The notes: a model not told the origin generated them from the sequence alone. Positions 45,588 to 53,575 are shown, numbered from the stretch's first letter. The stretch is 53,575 bases of DNA from an uncultured Oscillospiraceae bacterium (GCA_934591895.1 CAKTPP010000011.1:1-53575), one strand, 5' to 3'. Program-made: numbers and translations.

Positions 45588-46382
45588 ATGAAATACTTTG
45601 GCGGATGCGACGTAGGTTCCACCTACACGAAGGCAGTCATTCTCGACGAGAACGGCAAAATGTGCGCCGACACCACGATTCGCAGCAAGATCAACGCTGA
45701 GCAGTCCGCGATCGCGGCGATGGAAGAGGTCTGCGGCAAGGTCGGTCTGAAGGACTCCAAGGATCTTGCTTACCTGATCGGCACCGGCTACGGCCGCAAC
45801 AAGGTCCCGTTCGCTGACGAGAACATCTCCGAGATCTCCTGCCACGCCATGGGCGTGCACGTCACCAACCCCGAGGTCCGCGCCATCATCGACATCGGCG
45901 GCCAGGACGTCAAGGGCATCAGCATCGACACCGACGGCACGGTCAAGAGCTTTGCCATGAACGACAAGTGCTCCGCCGGCACCGGCCGTTTCTTCGAGGC
46001 CATGGCCCGCTCCTTCGAGCTGAGCCTGCCCGAGTTCTCGAACCTGTCCCTGTCTGCGAAGAACGTCATCCCCATCACCGCACAGTGCACCGTTTTCGCT
46101 GAGTCCGAAGTCATCACCCTCGTGGGCGAAGGCAAGCCGACCGACGAGATCGCCGCCGGCATCGAGATGGCAGTTGCCAAGCGCTGCTTCGTCATGGCCA
46201 AGAAGGCCGGCGCCACCGACAGCATCACGCTGACGGGCGGCTGCGCGAAGAACGCCGGCCTGAAGCAGGCCATCGAGCACGTGCTGAAGTTCAAAGTCGT
46301 CGATCTGAAGACCGACCCGCAGCTCATGGGCGCTCTGGGCGCTGCCGAGTATGCCCGTCAGAAGGGTCTTGCCAAGAAGTAA
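45588..46382 (+). CDS. hgdC: 2-hydroxyacyl-CoA dehydratase activase (HgdC-like)
   Basis: An ATP-dependent one-electron donor (archerase) that primes the dehydratase. The ASKHA ATP-binding core shows GCDVGSTYTKAVI, IDIGGQDVK and TGGCAKNAGL; the two cysteines that bind the subunit-bridging cluster are in NDKCSAGTG and TAQCTVFAE. It has 264 residues, the family size. RBS AGGAGGAAAAG lies upstream. It is last in the operon and followed by a terminator. Confidence 0.95.
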   Translation: MKYFGGCDVGSTYTKAVILDENGKMCADTTIRSKINAEQSAIAAMEEVCGKVGLKDSKDLAYLIGTGYGRNKVPFADENISEISCHAMGVHVTNPEVRAIIDIGGQDVKGISIDTDGTVKSFAMNDKCSAGTGRFFEAMARSFELSLPEFSNLSLSAKNVIPITAQCTVFAESEVITLVGEGKPTDEIAAGIEMAVAKRCFVMAKKAGATDSITLTGGCAKNAGLKQAIEHVLKFKVVDLKTDPQLMGALGAAEYARQKGLAKK

Positions 46383-46404
46383 GCCCTCGATATGTTTCCC
46401 TGTG

Positions 46405-46439
46405 AGAGGGAGAACCACACCCGGTTCTCCCTCTTTTTG
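46405..46439 (+). terminator. Terminator of the dehydratase operon
   Basis: A stem GAGAGGGAGAACC / GGTTCTCCCTCTT with a 6-base loop and T-run, 23 bases past the activase stop. Confidence 0.9.
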
Positions 46440-46510
46440 CTTTTGTGTAACAAAATGCGCGCAGATGTCGAGAACTTTTATAAAAAATTCATCGTTTTTG
46501 AAAGAAGTAT

Positions 46511-46539
46511 TTGCTTTTACGATCAATATAGTTTAATAT
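46511..46539 (+). promoter_or_regulatory. Probable sigma-A promoter of hppA
   Basis: TTGCTT (46511-46516), 17 bases, TAATAT (46534-46539), in an A+T-rich stretch. Confidence 0.55.
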
Positions 46540-46557
46540 ATGTACGTCGTAAGACAG

Positions 46558-46592
46558 TTGACCGGTTGATTGGAAGAGAGCCAACCGGTCAA
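46558..46592 (+). promoter_or_regulatory. Leader hairpin of hppA
   Basis: A perfect 11-bp stem TTGACCGGTTG / CAACCGGTCAA with a 13-base loop, ending about 13 bases before the ribosome binding site. No T-run follows. It may be an mRNA-stabilising or regulatory stem, or an operator. It does not resemble a fluoride riboswitch. Confidence 0.5.
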
Positions 46593-46620
46593 AGCCAATT
46601 TATTAGGAGTGAGAATAACC

Positions 46621-48753
46621 ATGGATAACCTGTTCTGGATCGGCTTCGTCGGAGCCGCGCTCGCCCTGATTTTCGCCTACCTGCAGAAGTGCAAAGTTAT
46701 GAAGTGCTCTGAGGGCGACGAGAAGATGGTCAAGATCGCATCTTCGATCCGCGCCGGTGCTAACGCCTATCTGAAGCAGCAGTATTCTACTGTCGCAAAA
46801 GTATTTGCAGTCGTTTTTGTCATCCTGCTGATCATCGCCTTCGCATCCAAAGGCCAGATGCTCTCCAGAGTGACGCCGTTTGCGTTTCTGACCGGTGGTG
46901 TCTGGTCGATGCTTGCCGGCCTGATCGGCATGAAGATCGCCACTGCCGCCAATGCCCGCACGGCCAATGCCGCGCATGAGAGCCTGAACCATGGCCTGAA
47001 CGTTGCCTTCTCTTCCGGCACGGTCATGGGCTTCACGGTCGTCGGCCTTGGCATTCTCGACATCACGCTCTGGTTCATTGGTCTGCGCTATATCGGTAAG
47101 ATCACCGATCCCACCGTCCTTGCCAACATCATGGTCATGAACGGCATGGGCGCTTCCTTCATGGCGCTGTTTGCCCGTGTCGGCGGCGGTATCTACACCA
47201 AGGCCGCTGACGTCGGCGCCGACCTCGTCGGCAAAGTCGAAGCCGGCATCCCGGAAGATGACCCGCGCAACCCCGCGACCATCGCGGACAACGTCGGCGA
47301 CAACGTCGGTGACGTTGCCGGTATGGGCGCCGACCTGTACGAGTCCTATGTCGGCTCCATCCTCGCCACCTTCGCGCTGAGCGCTGCCGCCAACTACGGT
47401 TGGAGCGGCATGCTGCTGCCGGTCGCTCTGGCCGTGTGCGGCATCGTCTGCTCGCTGATCGGCTCCTTCCTCATCAAGACGAAGGAAGACGCAACCCAGA
47501 TGTCCCTGCTCAAGAGCCTGCGCACCGGCACCTACACGGCTGCCGCCCTCTCCGCTGTGCTCGCCCTGCCCCTGACCTACTTCATCCTCGGACCTGAGCA
47601 GCACTGCTGGGGCGTTTACATCGCCATCCTGTGCGGCCTTGTCGGCGGCTGCGCCATCGGCTACTTCACCGAGTACTACACCTCCGACAACTACAAGCCC
47701 ACGCAGCAGCTGGCCGCCGCTTCCGAGACCGGTTCCGCCACGATCATCATCGGCGGCATCTCCCTCGGCCTGAAGTCCACCATGGCCTCCATCCTGATCG
47801 TCTCCGTTGCGATCCTGCTCAGCTACTTCTGCGCAGGCGGCACCATGTCCATCATCGACAGCAACGGCGCGTTCTCCGCTGCATTCAACCAGGGCCTGTA
47901 CGGCATCGGCATTGCCGCTGTCGGCATGCTCTCCACCCTCGGCATCACGCTCGCGACCGACGCCTACGGCCCTGTGGCCGACAACGCCGGCGGCATCGCC
48001 GAGATGGCCGGTCTTCCGGAGGAAGTCCGCGACCGCACCGACGCCCTCGATTCCCTCGGCAACACCACCGCTGCCACCGGCAAGGGCTTTGCGATCGGCT
48101 CTGCTTCCCTGACCGCTCTGGCGCTGCTCGTGTCCTATGTCAACATCGTGCAGACCCGCACGCCCGAGACCCTCAACTTCACGCTGACGAGCCCGTCCGT
48201 TCTGGTCGGCCTGTTCATCGGCGCGATGCTCACCTTCGTCTTCTCCGCGCTGACCATGAGCGCTGTGCAGACCGCTGCGCAGTCCATCGTCGTGGAAGTG
48301 CGCCGTCAGTTCCGCGAGATCGTCGGCATCATGGACTACAAGGCAGACCCCGATTACGCGGCCTGCGTCGGTCTGTGCACCAAGGGCGCCCTGCATGAGA
48401 TGGTCGCTCCGGCGCTGCTGGCTGTCATCGTCCCGATCGTCACCGGTCTCATCCTCGGACCCACGGGCGTTGTCGGTCTGCTCGGCGGCGTGTCCGTCAC
48501 CGGCTTTGCAATGGCCGTGTTCATGTCCAACGCCGGCGGCGCCTGGGATAACGCGAAGAAGTACATCGAGCGCGGCAACCACGGCGGCAAGGGCAGCGAC
48601 CAGCACAAGGCTGCTGTCGTTGGCGACACCGTCGGCGACCCGTTCAAGGATACTTCCGGCCCGTCGCTGAACATCCTCATCAAGCTCTGCTCCACGGTCT
48701 CGATCGTGTTTGCCGGCCTGATCATCGCGTTCAACCTCATGAACGTGCTGTAA
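46621..48753 (+). CDS. hppA: Membrane-bound pyrophosphatase (ion-pumping)
   Basis: Couples hydrolysis of pyrophosphate to H+ or Na+ export. Its 710 residues form about 16 helices. PPi-binding motifs are DVGADLVGKVEAGIPEDDPR, NPATIADNVGDNVGDVAGMG and the late DPFKDTSGPSLN. The K+-response position reads GNTTAATGKG, with Ala where K+-independent pumps have Lys, pointing to the K+-dependent class, many of which pump Na+ in Clostridia; the ion itself cannot be decided here. RBS TAGGAGTGAG precedes ATG 46621. It lies close to a probably high-flux fermentation operon, and a PPi-type phosphofructokinase is also in the window. Confidence 0.96.
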   Translation: MDNLFWIGFVGAALALIFAYLQKCKVMKCSEGDEKMVKIASSIRAGANAYLKQQYSTVAKVFAVVFVILLIIAFASKGQMLSRVTPFAFLTGGVWSMLAGLIGMKIATAANARTANAAHESLNHGLNVAFSSGTVMGFTVVGLGILDITLWFIGLRYIGKITDPTVLANIMVMNGMGASFMALFARVGGGIYTKAADVGADLVGKVEAGIPEDDPRNPATIADNVGDNVGDVAGMGADLYESYVGSILATFALSAAANYGWSGMLLPVALAVCGIVCSLIGSFLIKTKEDATQMSLLKSLRTGTYTAAALSAVLALPLTYFILGPEQHCWGVYIAILCGLVGGCAIGYFTEYYTSDNYKPTQQLAAASETGSATIIIGGISLGLKSTMASILIVSVAILLSYFCAGGTMSIIDSNGAFSAAFNQGLYGIGIAAVGMLSTLGITLATDAYGPVADNAGGIAEMAGLPEEVRDRTDALDSLGNTTAATGKGFAIGSASLTALALLVSYVNIVQTRTPETLNFTLTSPSVLVGLFIGAMLTFVFSALTMSAVQTAAQSIVVEVRRQFREIVGIMDYKADPDYAACVGLCTKGALHEMVAPALLAVIVPIVTGLILGPTGVVGLLGGVSVTGFAMAVFMSNAGGAWDNAKKYIERGNHGGKGSDQHKAAVVGDTVGDPFKDTSGPSLNILIKLCSTVSIVFAGLIIAFNLMNVL

Positions 48754-48765
48754 ATCCAAAGTCAG

Positions 48766-48802
48766 AAAAAGCCCGTTGGCAAGCGTGCCAACGGGCTTTT
48801 TT
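48766..48802. terminator. Bidirectional terminator between hppA and the RlmI-like gene
   Basis: A stem AAAAAGCCCGTTGGCA / TGCCAACGGGCTTTTT with a 4-base loop and T-runs on both strands; both genes converge here. Confidence 0.92.
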
Positions 48803-48809
48803 CTATATC

Positions 48810-50033
48810 TCAGACGATCTGGAACAGATAGAACTTCAAATAGTCCGTCTCCGGCACGTTCCAGAGGATCGGATGATCCGGCCCCTGCTGCCGCGCCTCG
48901 ATCTGACGCAGGGAGACCTGCGCGTCCTTTGCGGCATCTGCCAGCATGGCGCGAAACCGGTCATCCGTCATAAAATGCGAGCAGGAGCACGTGGCCAGAT
49001 ATCCGCCGCGCGGCAGGATGCGCATGGCCTTGAGGTTGATCTCCTTATAGCCGCGGATGGCGTTTGCCACGGTCGCACTGCTTTTGGTAAAGGCCGGCGG
49101 GTCGAGGATGATATAATCATACGCGCCACGCTTTTGCTCGGCCAGCTTCGTCAGCAGGTCAAACACATCGGCGCAGAGATACTCCACGCGGCCGTCCAGA
49201 CCATTGAGGGCGGCGTTGTGACGCGCGGTCGTGAGCGCGTCCTCCGACACATCGACCGACACGACGGATGCCGCTCCGGCCGCAGCGCAGTTGAGACCGA
49301 ACGCGCCAGTATGCGTGAAGCAATCGAGCACGCGCTTGCCCGGTGCAAGCTGCGCCGCTGCGCGGCGGTTATACTTCTGGTCGAGGAAAAAGCCCGTCTT
49401 CTGGCCGTGGATATAGTCGACGTCGTACAGGATGCCGTTTTCACGGATCGTCACATGGCCGTCCAAGTCCGTCTTCAGGTCATCAAGCGTCACGAAGCCT
49501 GTTGCCTGCTGCATGCCCTCTTTTTCCCGAAGCCTGACATCGTTGCGCTCGTAGATCGCGTCGATCTGCTCACCGCCGGCGCGCAGTGCCTGCAGCAGGA
49601 GCGTGAAAAGCTGCATCTTGCGCAGCTCCATACCCAGCGAGAGCACCTGAGCGACCAGAACCGGGCCGAAGCGATCGACCGTCAGCCCCGGAAACCCGTC
49701 CGCCTCGCCAAAGATCAGGCGGCAGTTGTCAAAATCCGCCCCCATGACCGTGCGGCGGTAATCGACCGCATACTGAATCCGCCGCGCCCAGAACGCCTCG
49801 TCGAAGCGATCATTCGCGTTGCGTGAGAGCACGCGCACGCGGATCTTGGACGCGCTGTTATAAAAGCCCGCGCCGAGCCAATGGCCGCCGCGCGTGGTCA
49901 CATCCACAAGCTGCCCGTCTGTGCAGGCTGCGTCCGCGCGCAGCACCTCGTCGGCATAGACCCACGGATGCCCGCTGCGCAGGCTGCGCGCCGCTTTGTC
50001 CGTAATGCTGATGTTCGGATAATTTCGTTCCAT
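48810..50033 (-). CDS. Class I SAM-dependent rRNA methyltransferase, RlmI-like
   Basis: A cytosine-C5 rRNA methyltransferase of the RlmI/YwbD family. It has an N-terminal PUA domain (RSLRSGHPWVYADEV), a central EEHAD-like segment, and a Rossmann domain with VLDCFTHTGAFGL, VVSVDVSEDAL and ILDPPAFTKS, and Cys in CSCSHFM. It has 407 residues. RBS GGAGTGAAACGCCT precedes ATG 50033. Divergent from capA. Confidence 0.92.
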   Translation of the reverse strand: MERNYPNISITDKAARSLRSGHPWVYADEVLRADAACTDGQLVDVTTRGGHWLGAGFYNSASKIRVRVLSRNANDRFDEAFWARRIQYAVDYRRTVMGADFDNCRLIFGEADGFPGLTVDRFGPVLVAQVLSLGMELRKMQLFTLLLQALRAGGEQIDAIYERNDVRLREKEGMQQATGFVTLDDLKTDLDGHVTIRENGILYDVDYIHGQKTGFFLDQKYNRRAAAQLAPGKRVLDCFTHTGAFGLNCAAAGAASVVSVDVSEDALTTARHNAALNGLDGRVEYLCADVFDLLTKLAEQKRGAYDYIILDPPAFTKSSATVANAIRGYKEINLKAMRILPRGGYLATCSCSHFMTDDRFRAMLADAAKDAQVSLRQIEARQQGPDHPILWNVPETDYLKFYLFQIV

Positions 50034-50106
50034 AGGCGTTTCACTCCAGTTTTCGTCGCCTTATTGTACTCCGAACGCGGCGCGTGAGCAAGAGTGAAAT
50101 GTGATA

Positions 50107-50135
50107 TTTACATTTTCCGACCGGTCGTATATAAT
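50107..50135 (+). promoter_or_regulatory. Sigma-A promoter of the CapA gene
   Basis: TTTACA (50107-50112), 17 bases, TATAAT (50130-50135), about 33 bases upstream of the start. Confidence 0.7.
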
Positions 50136-50167
50136 GTTGACATCTCTGTTTTGAAAAAGGTGACGCC

Positions 50168-51274
50168 ATGAAGCTCTCCAAATCCGGTATCGTTTTGATC
50201 ATTGTGCTCGTGATCGCCATAGGCCTCGGCGCATGGGTCACGGTCATGACGTGCAATGTGCTGGCAAAAGAACCGATCACGACACCCGACCGAGCCGCCG
50301 CCGGTGACACGCCGCAGCCTGTGCAGCCCATCGAAAAGCCGAAGGAGCCGGACACGCTTGTCATCTCCATGGTTGGCGACTGCACGCTCGCCTCGATCCA
50401 GACCGGACGCGACTTTGACAGCTATATTGATAAAAACGGGACGTCATGGCCGTTTTCCGGCGTGGTGGAATATCTGAGCAAGGACGAGTTCACGCTTGCG
50501 AACCTCGAATGCTCGTTCTCGGATGAGGCGCTCAAATCCTCCTCCCTGTTCTATTTCCGCGGCCCGTCGTCGTACGCCGACATTCTCGTGCAGGGCAGCG
50601 TGGAGTGCGTCACGCTCGGCAATAACCACACGAACGACTTCGGCACAAAAGGCGTCACGGATACGAAGGCCGCGCTCGATGCAGCAGAGGTGTCCTGGAC
50701 GGCCGGCGGTGAGTCCAGGGTGTTCACGACTGAACACGGCCTGAAAATCGGCGTCTACTGCCCGGGTTGGACAGGACTGAGCAAGAGCAACATCACGGCC
50801 GGCATCCAGAAGCTCAAGGACGATGGTGCGGACATTTTGATCTTTGCCCCGCACTGGGGCACTGAGGGCAGCTATCAGGTGACTGCCAATCAGGAGGCAC
50901 TCGCCCATGCGGCGATCGACGCAGGCGCGCACATCGTCTGCGGCACGCACCCGCACGTGCTGCAGAAGATGGAGAACTACAACGGCGGCTACATCTTTTA
51001 CAGCCTCGGCAACTTCAGCTTCGGCGGCAACACCGCGCCGCGTGATACGGACACCGCGATCGCACAGGTGACCGTCAGGAAAGACGGCGACGGCTGGACC
51101 GTCGACGGCTATGACCTGATCCCCTGCCGTCTTTCGAGCACCGACAGCAAAAACGACTACCGTCCGCGGCCCTATGACAAGGACGAAGACGGCTATGCGC
51201 GCGTGATCAGCAAGCTCGACGGCTCATGGACGGGCAGCGACCTGAGCGTTGACTACTCCTTCATGTATCAATGA
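50168..51274 (+). CDS. CapA family (PGA_cap) metallophosphatase-like protein
   Basis: A 368-residue extracytoplasmic protein of the CapA family, named after capsule polyglutamate synthesis. An N-terminal membrane anchor (VLIIVLVIAIGLGAWVTVM) and a Pro-rich linker precede the metallophosphatase-like domain with SMVGDCTLAS, NNHTNDFGTKG, FAPHWGTEG and CGTHPHVLQ. RBS AAAAAGGTGACGCC precedes ATG 50168. No capB/capC genes are adjacent, so polyglutamate synthesis is unlikely; the substrate is unknown. Confidence 0.9.
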   Translation: MKLSKSGIVLIIVLVIAIGLGAWVTVMTCNVLAKEPITTPDRAAAGDTPQPVQPIEKPKEPDTLVISMVGDCTLASIQTGRDFDSYIDKNGTSWPFSGVVEYLSKDEFTLANLECSFSDEALKSSSLFYFRGPSSYADILVQGSVECVTLGNNHTNDFGTKGVTDTKAALDAAEVSWTAGGESRVFTTEHGLKIGVYCPGWTGLSKSNITAGIQKLKDDGADILIFAPHWGTEGSYQVTANQEALAHAAIDAGAHIVCGTHPHVLQKMENYNGGYIFYSLGNFSFGGNTAPRDTDTAIAQVTVRKDGDGWTVDGYDLIPCRLSSTDSKNDYRPRPYDKDEDGYARVISKLDGSWTGSDLSVDYSFMYQ

Positions 51275-51284
51275 ACCAATAGCA

Positions 51285-51316
51285 AACCGGCCACCCGCAG
51301 CAGCGGATGGCCGGTT
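51285..51316. terminator. Bidirectional terminator
   Basis: AACCGGCCA / TGGCCGGTT plus inner CCGC / GCGG, with one mismatch, between the convergent CapA and XRE-S24 genes. Confidence 0.75.
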
Positions 51317-51329
51317 ATATCATATGCGT

Positions 51330-52064
51330 TTAGTCCTGCGGCAGGGGGATCTTGCCCTTGAGCAACACCTTGCCAAAGCAGCAGATCGTAATGCCGGACG
51401 AGGCCGGGATCGTCACGTCCGCATCTCTGCGCGCACGGTTGAGCGAGAACAGATACACATTGCCGAGGTAGTCCTGACAATACTGCTTGCACTTCATGTC
51501 GCCGTCGACAAAAAACAGTCCGATGTCCCCGTCAAAGATCGTTGCGCCGCGTTTAACGAGCACAATGGAATCGTCGTGGATATAAGGCTCCATGCTGTCA
51601 CCGGCGATGCGCACGGCAAAGTCCGCCTCCGAATCCGCAGCGACCTCATAATCCTCGTAATCATCACCAAGCGCCGGAGATGCATATCCGGCCGCAGCCG
51701 GCGTCATATACAGCGGGATGATCTTATTGCGCTCCGGCTGCTGCTGCGCGGCCTGCAGGCGCGCACACTCGGCATCGAGCAGCTGGAGTGTCACAAGACG
51801 CCCGTGCTCATCCAAACGGCGCAGCTTCCAGAGCGTCTCCCACTCTTCGGGCGTAGGCTGACCGGTACTGCCCGTACCGCAAAACGTCTCAAGCGGAACG
51901 TGCAGCGCATCACAGATGCGCAGCAGCAGCTCAAAATCGATCTTCATATTGTCGCGGCGGATGATGCTGTAGAGCGTCTGCGCCGGCACCTTGATCTGCC
52001 GTGCGAATTCATTGACCTTGATCTCGCGTTCATCCAGTAAATTTTTGAGTGTGGTTCCAATCAT
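51330..52064 (-). CDS. XRE-type transcription regulator with S24 (LexA-like) peptidase domain
   Basis: A 244-residue CI/LexA-like repressor. It has an N-terminal helix-turn-helix (EFARQIKVPAQTLYSIIRR, about residues 18-36) and a C-terminal S24 domain with catalytic Ser in AGDSMEPYI and probable Lys in DMKCKQY. An Ala-Gly site in TPAAAGYASP could be the self-cleavage point, so RecA-triggered inactivation is possible. ATG 52064 has GAGGTG 6 bases upstream, so the frame to 52073 is not used. It is divergent from the aminotransferase gene; no phage genes surround it. Confidence 0.88.
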   Translation of the reverse strand: MIGTTLKNLLDEREIKVNEFARQIKVPAQTLYSIIRRDNMKIDFELLLRICDALHVPLETFCGTGSTGQPTPEEWETLWKLRRLDEHGRLVTLQLLDAECARLQAAQQQPERNKIIPLYMTPAAAGYASPALGDDYEDYEVAADSEADFAVRIAGDSMEPYIHDDSIVLVKRGATIFDGDIGLFFVDGDMKCKQYCQDYLGNVYLFSLNRARRDADVTIPASSGITICCFGKVLLKGKIPLPQD

Positions 52065-52084
52065 GCACAACACCTCTTGACCTC

Positions 52085-52113
52085 ATGATAGCGAATTCAT
52101 CGTTCTATGTCAA
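52085..52113 (-). promoter_or_regulatory. Sigma-A promoter of the XRE-S24 gene with possible operator
   Basis: Minus strand: TTGACA (52108-52113), 17 bases, TATCAT (52085-52090). The spacer holds an imperfect dyad (ATAGCGA with TCG-TT-CTAT around ATTCA), a candidate autoregulatory site. Confidence 0.65.
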
Positions 52114-52267
52114 GGAATAAAAACACCTTAAAATATTATGAAAACGAAAATTTTCCTCAGATTTCGTTGAAATGGTTTACTTTACTGTGAAAATGTGCTT
52201 AAATAAGCTGAGACGTAATCGATGCTCTTGTACATCATTACCAGCAAAATAAGGAGGAAATTTAGAA

Positions 52268-53455
52268 ATGGTACGGTTTTCCAGTCGAATGAACCTTCTC
52301 AAGGGTTCCGCGATCCGTGAACTGCTGGCGCTCGCCAACAAGCCGGAGATTCTTTCGTTTGCAGGCGGTATGCCCGCACCCGAGCTCTTCCCTGTTGACA
52401 AGATCAAAGCAGCGACCGACGCTGTCCTTGAGGAGCAGGGCAAAGTCGCGCTCCAGTACTCCAGCACCAACGGTTTTGAGCACTTCCGTCAGCAGATCGC
52501 TGACCGCATGGAAGCGAAGCTCAACATCAAGACCACCGCTGACAACATCCTCGTGACCTCCGGCTCTCAGCAGGGTCTGGACTACTCCGCGCGTGTGTTC
52601 TGCGACAAGGGTGATGTGGTCATCATTGAGAGTCCCTCCTACCTTGGCGCGCTCAACGCGTTCAAGGCCTGTGAGCCGAATTTTGTCGCCATCCCCACCG
52701 ACGGCGACGGCATGATCATGGAAGAGCTGGAAAAGGTGCTCGCCACGACGGAGAACGTCAAGATGATCTACGTCATCCCCGACTTCCAGAATCCGTCCGG
52801 CCGCACCTGGCCGCTTGAGCGCCGCAAGCAGTTCATGGAGATCATCAACAAGTACGAGATCCCCGTCGTTGAGGACAACCCGTACGGTGAGCTCCGCTTT
52901 GAAGGCGAGTACCTGCCCGCGCTCAAGAGCATGGACACCAAGGGTCTCGTTGTCTTCCTCGGCACGTTCTCTAAGATCCTCGCGCCCGGCTACCGTCTTG
53001 GCTGGGTCTGCGCCGACGGTGAGATCCTCCAGAAGTACAACTTCCTCGCGCAGGCCGCTTCCCTGCAGGCGTCCACCGAGGCACAGCTCGTTGTGTCCAA
53101 GTTCATCGACATGTTCGACCTTGACGAGCACGTTGCCACCATCAAGGAGTGCTACCGCAAGCGCCGCGACGTCATGATCCAGACCATGGAGCGCGAGTTC
53201 CCGCCCGAGGCGAAGTTCACGCATCCCAACGGCGGTCTGTTCACCTGGGTCGAGCTGCCGGACTACATCAACACCAACGAGATGGCAAAGCAGTGCCTGG
53301 CCCGCAACGTTGCCTACGTCCCGGGCGACGGCTTCTTCCCGGATGCCGGCCACAACAACTGCATCCGCCTGAACTACTCCTGCATGCCCGAAGAGAAGAT
53401 CGAGCAGGGCATGACCATTCTGGGCGAAGTCATCAAGGAAAACATCAAGAAGTAA
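52268..53455 (+). CDS. PLP-dependent aminotransferase (2-aminoadipate/aromatic aminotransferase-like)
   Basis: A 395-residue fold-type I aminotransferase of the MocR/LysN-like group without a DNA-binding domain. It shows FAGGMPAPELFP near the N-terminus, TSGSQQGLDY, PDFQNPSGRTW and the PLP lysine in GTFSKILAPGYRLGW. RBS AAGGAGGAAATTTAGAA precedes ATG 52268. C/G-ending codons dominate as in the dehydratase operon, suggesting high expression. It may supply 2-oxo acids for fermentation, but the substrate is not determined. Confidence 0.9.
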   Translation: MVRFSSRMNLLKGSAIRELLALANKPEILSFAGGMPAPELFPVDKIKAATDAVLEEQGKVALQYSSTNGFEHFRQQIADRMEAKLNIKTTADNILVTSGSQQGLDYSARVFCDKGDVVIIESPSYLGALNAFKACEPNFVAIPTDGDGMIMEELEKVLATTENVKMIYVIPDFQNPSGRTWPLERRKQFMEIINKYEIPVVEDNPYGELRFEGEYLPALKSMDTKGLVVFLGTFSKILAPGYRLGWVCADGEILQKYNFLAQAASLQASTEAQLVVSKFIDMFDLDEHVATIKECYRKRRDVMIQTMEREFPPEAKFTHPNGGLFTWVELPDYINTNEMAKQCLARNVAYVPGDGFFPDAGHNNCIRLNYSCMPEEKIEQGMTILGEVIKENIKK

Positions 53456-53469
53456 TTTCCTGCATGTGC

Positions 53470-53503
53470 AAAAAGACCGTGTTCACCGGAACACGGTCTT
53501 TTT
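53470..53503 (+). terminator. Terminator after the aminotransferase gene
   Basis: A stem AAAAGACCGTGTTC / GAACACGGTCTTTT with a 4-base loop and T-run. Confidence 0.9.
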
Positions 53504-53504
53504 G

Positions 53505-53575
53505 TATAGCGAAAACCACTCGCTAGGCGAGTGGTTCCAAAGAAGCCTTGTGGCGATGATGAAGACAAAAAACTC
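53505..53575 (+). mobile_element. Possible left end of an IS200/IS605-type element, cut by window edge
   Basis: A perfect 10-bp hairpin AACCACTCGC / GCGAGTGGTT with a 3-base loop (53514-53536) lies just after the aminotransferase terminator. At 53556/53559 two ATG codons begin MMKTKNS, which resembles the N-terminus of IS200-type TnpA proteins. Only 7 codons are visible before the edge and no good ribosome binding site is seen, so the call is tentative. Confidence 0.35.

Noticed and set aside
46540..46620. Fluoride or sodium riboswitch upstream of hppA
   Set aside because: Only a simple hairpin is present; none of the conserved riboswitch core bases were found.
46603..48759. A 718-codon minus-strand frame opposite hppA
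   Set aside because: Antisense shadow with Asp/Gly/His repeats; hppA itself is unambiguous.

Overview
The window looks like a chromosomal segment of an anaerobic, spore-forming member of the Clostridia, most likely Oscillospiraceae/Ruminococcaceae-like. The evidence is a GC-rich genome with Gram-positive ribosome binding sites, several sporulation genes (spoIVA, spoIIM, a sigH-type sigma factor, spoIID, spoIIE, a cwlD-type amidase), a pyrophosphate-type phosphofructokinase, a membrane pyrophosphatase and an oxygen-sensitive 2-hydroxyacyl-CoA dehydratase with its activator. No rRNA, tRNA or CRISPR array was found. The species cannot be named from the sequence alone.

Layout. 1-4.4 kb (minus): an RlmD-type rRNA methyltransferase cut by the window edge, an ABC-F ATPase and the PPi-type phosphofructokinase. 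4.5-7.2 kb (plus): class II fructose-bisphosphate aldolase followed by a strongly degenerate P1B-type ATPase that lacks all catalytic motifs. 7.2-40.5 kb is almost entirely minus strand: a tyrosine recombinase, radA, a cwlD-like amidase and aspB; an A+T-richer 4.6 kb gene for a DUF4011-helicase-nuclease-DUF3320 protein, probably an acquired defence gene; spoIVA; nif3-trmK; small redox/zinc proteins; sigH; ruvCAB; xerD-spoIIM; a TIGR04086 membrane protein, yajC and tgt; hsp20 under a CIRCE operator; queA-spoIID; mgtE-ahcY; spoIIE with a small tail-anchored partner; and murC. Between tgt and hsp20 lies a junction at about 28,112 where two genes, a DUF368/PopT transporter (minus) and a flavin/iron-sulfur oxidoreductase (plus), both lose their 5' ends.

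40.6-53.5 kb is mostly plus strand: a family 4 uracil-DNA glycosylase with a GNAT acetyltransferase; a four-gene 2-hydroxyacyl-CoA dehydratase operon (small subunit, enlarged large subunit, a 68-residue membrane protein, activase); the K+-dependent-type membrane pyrophosphatase hppA; an RlmI-type methyltransferase (minus); a CapA protein; an XRE-S24 (LexA-like) regulator (minus); and a PLP aminotransferase. The last 60-70 bases resemble the left end of an IS200/IS605 element.

How the genes fit together. Pfk (PPi type), Fba and HppA point to a glycolysis and energy economy built around pyrophosphate. The dehydratase operon and the aminotransferase fit amino-acid fermentation through 2-hydroxyacyl-CoA, although the substrate is unknown. 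Recognisable promoters support the sporulation reading: spoIIE has consensus-like -35/-10 boxes 21 bp apart, as in Spo0A-dependent sigma-A promoters; spoIVA has a sigma-E-type promoter; and spoIIM has a Spo0A-box match next to its -35. The most unusual items are the dead P-type ATPase, the one-site-degenerate ABC-F protein, the dehydratase operon with its small membrane protein, the candidate defence gene, and the 28.1 kb junction.
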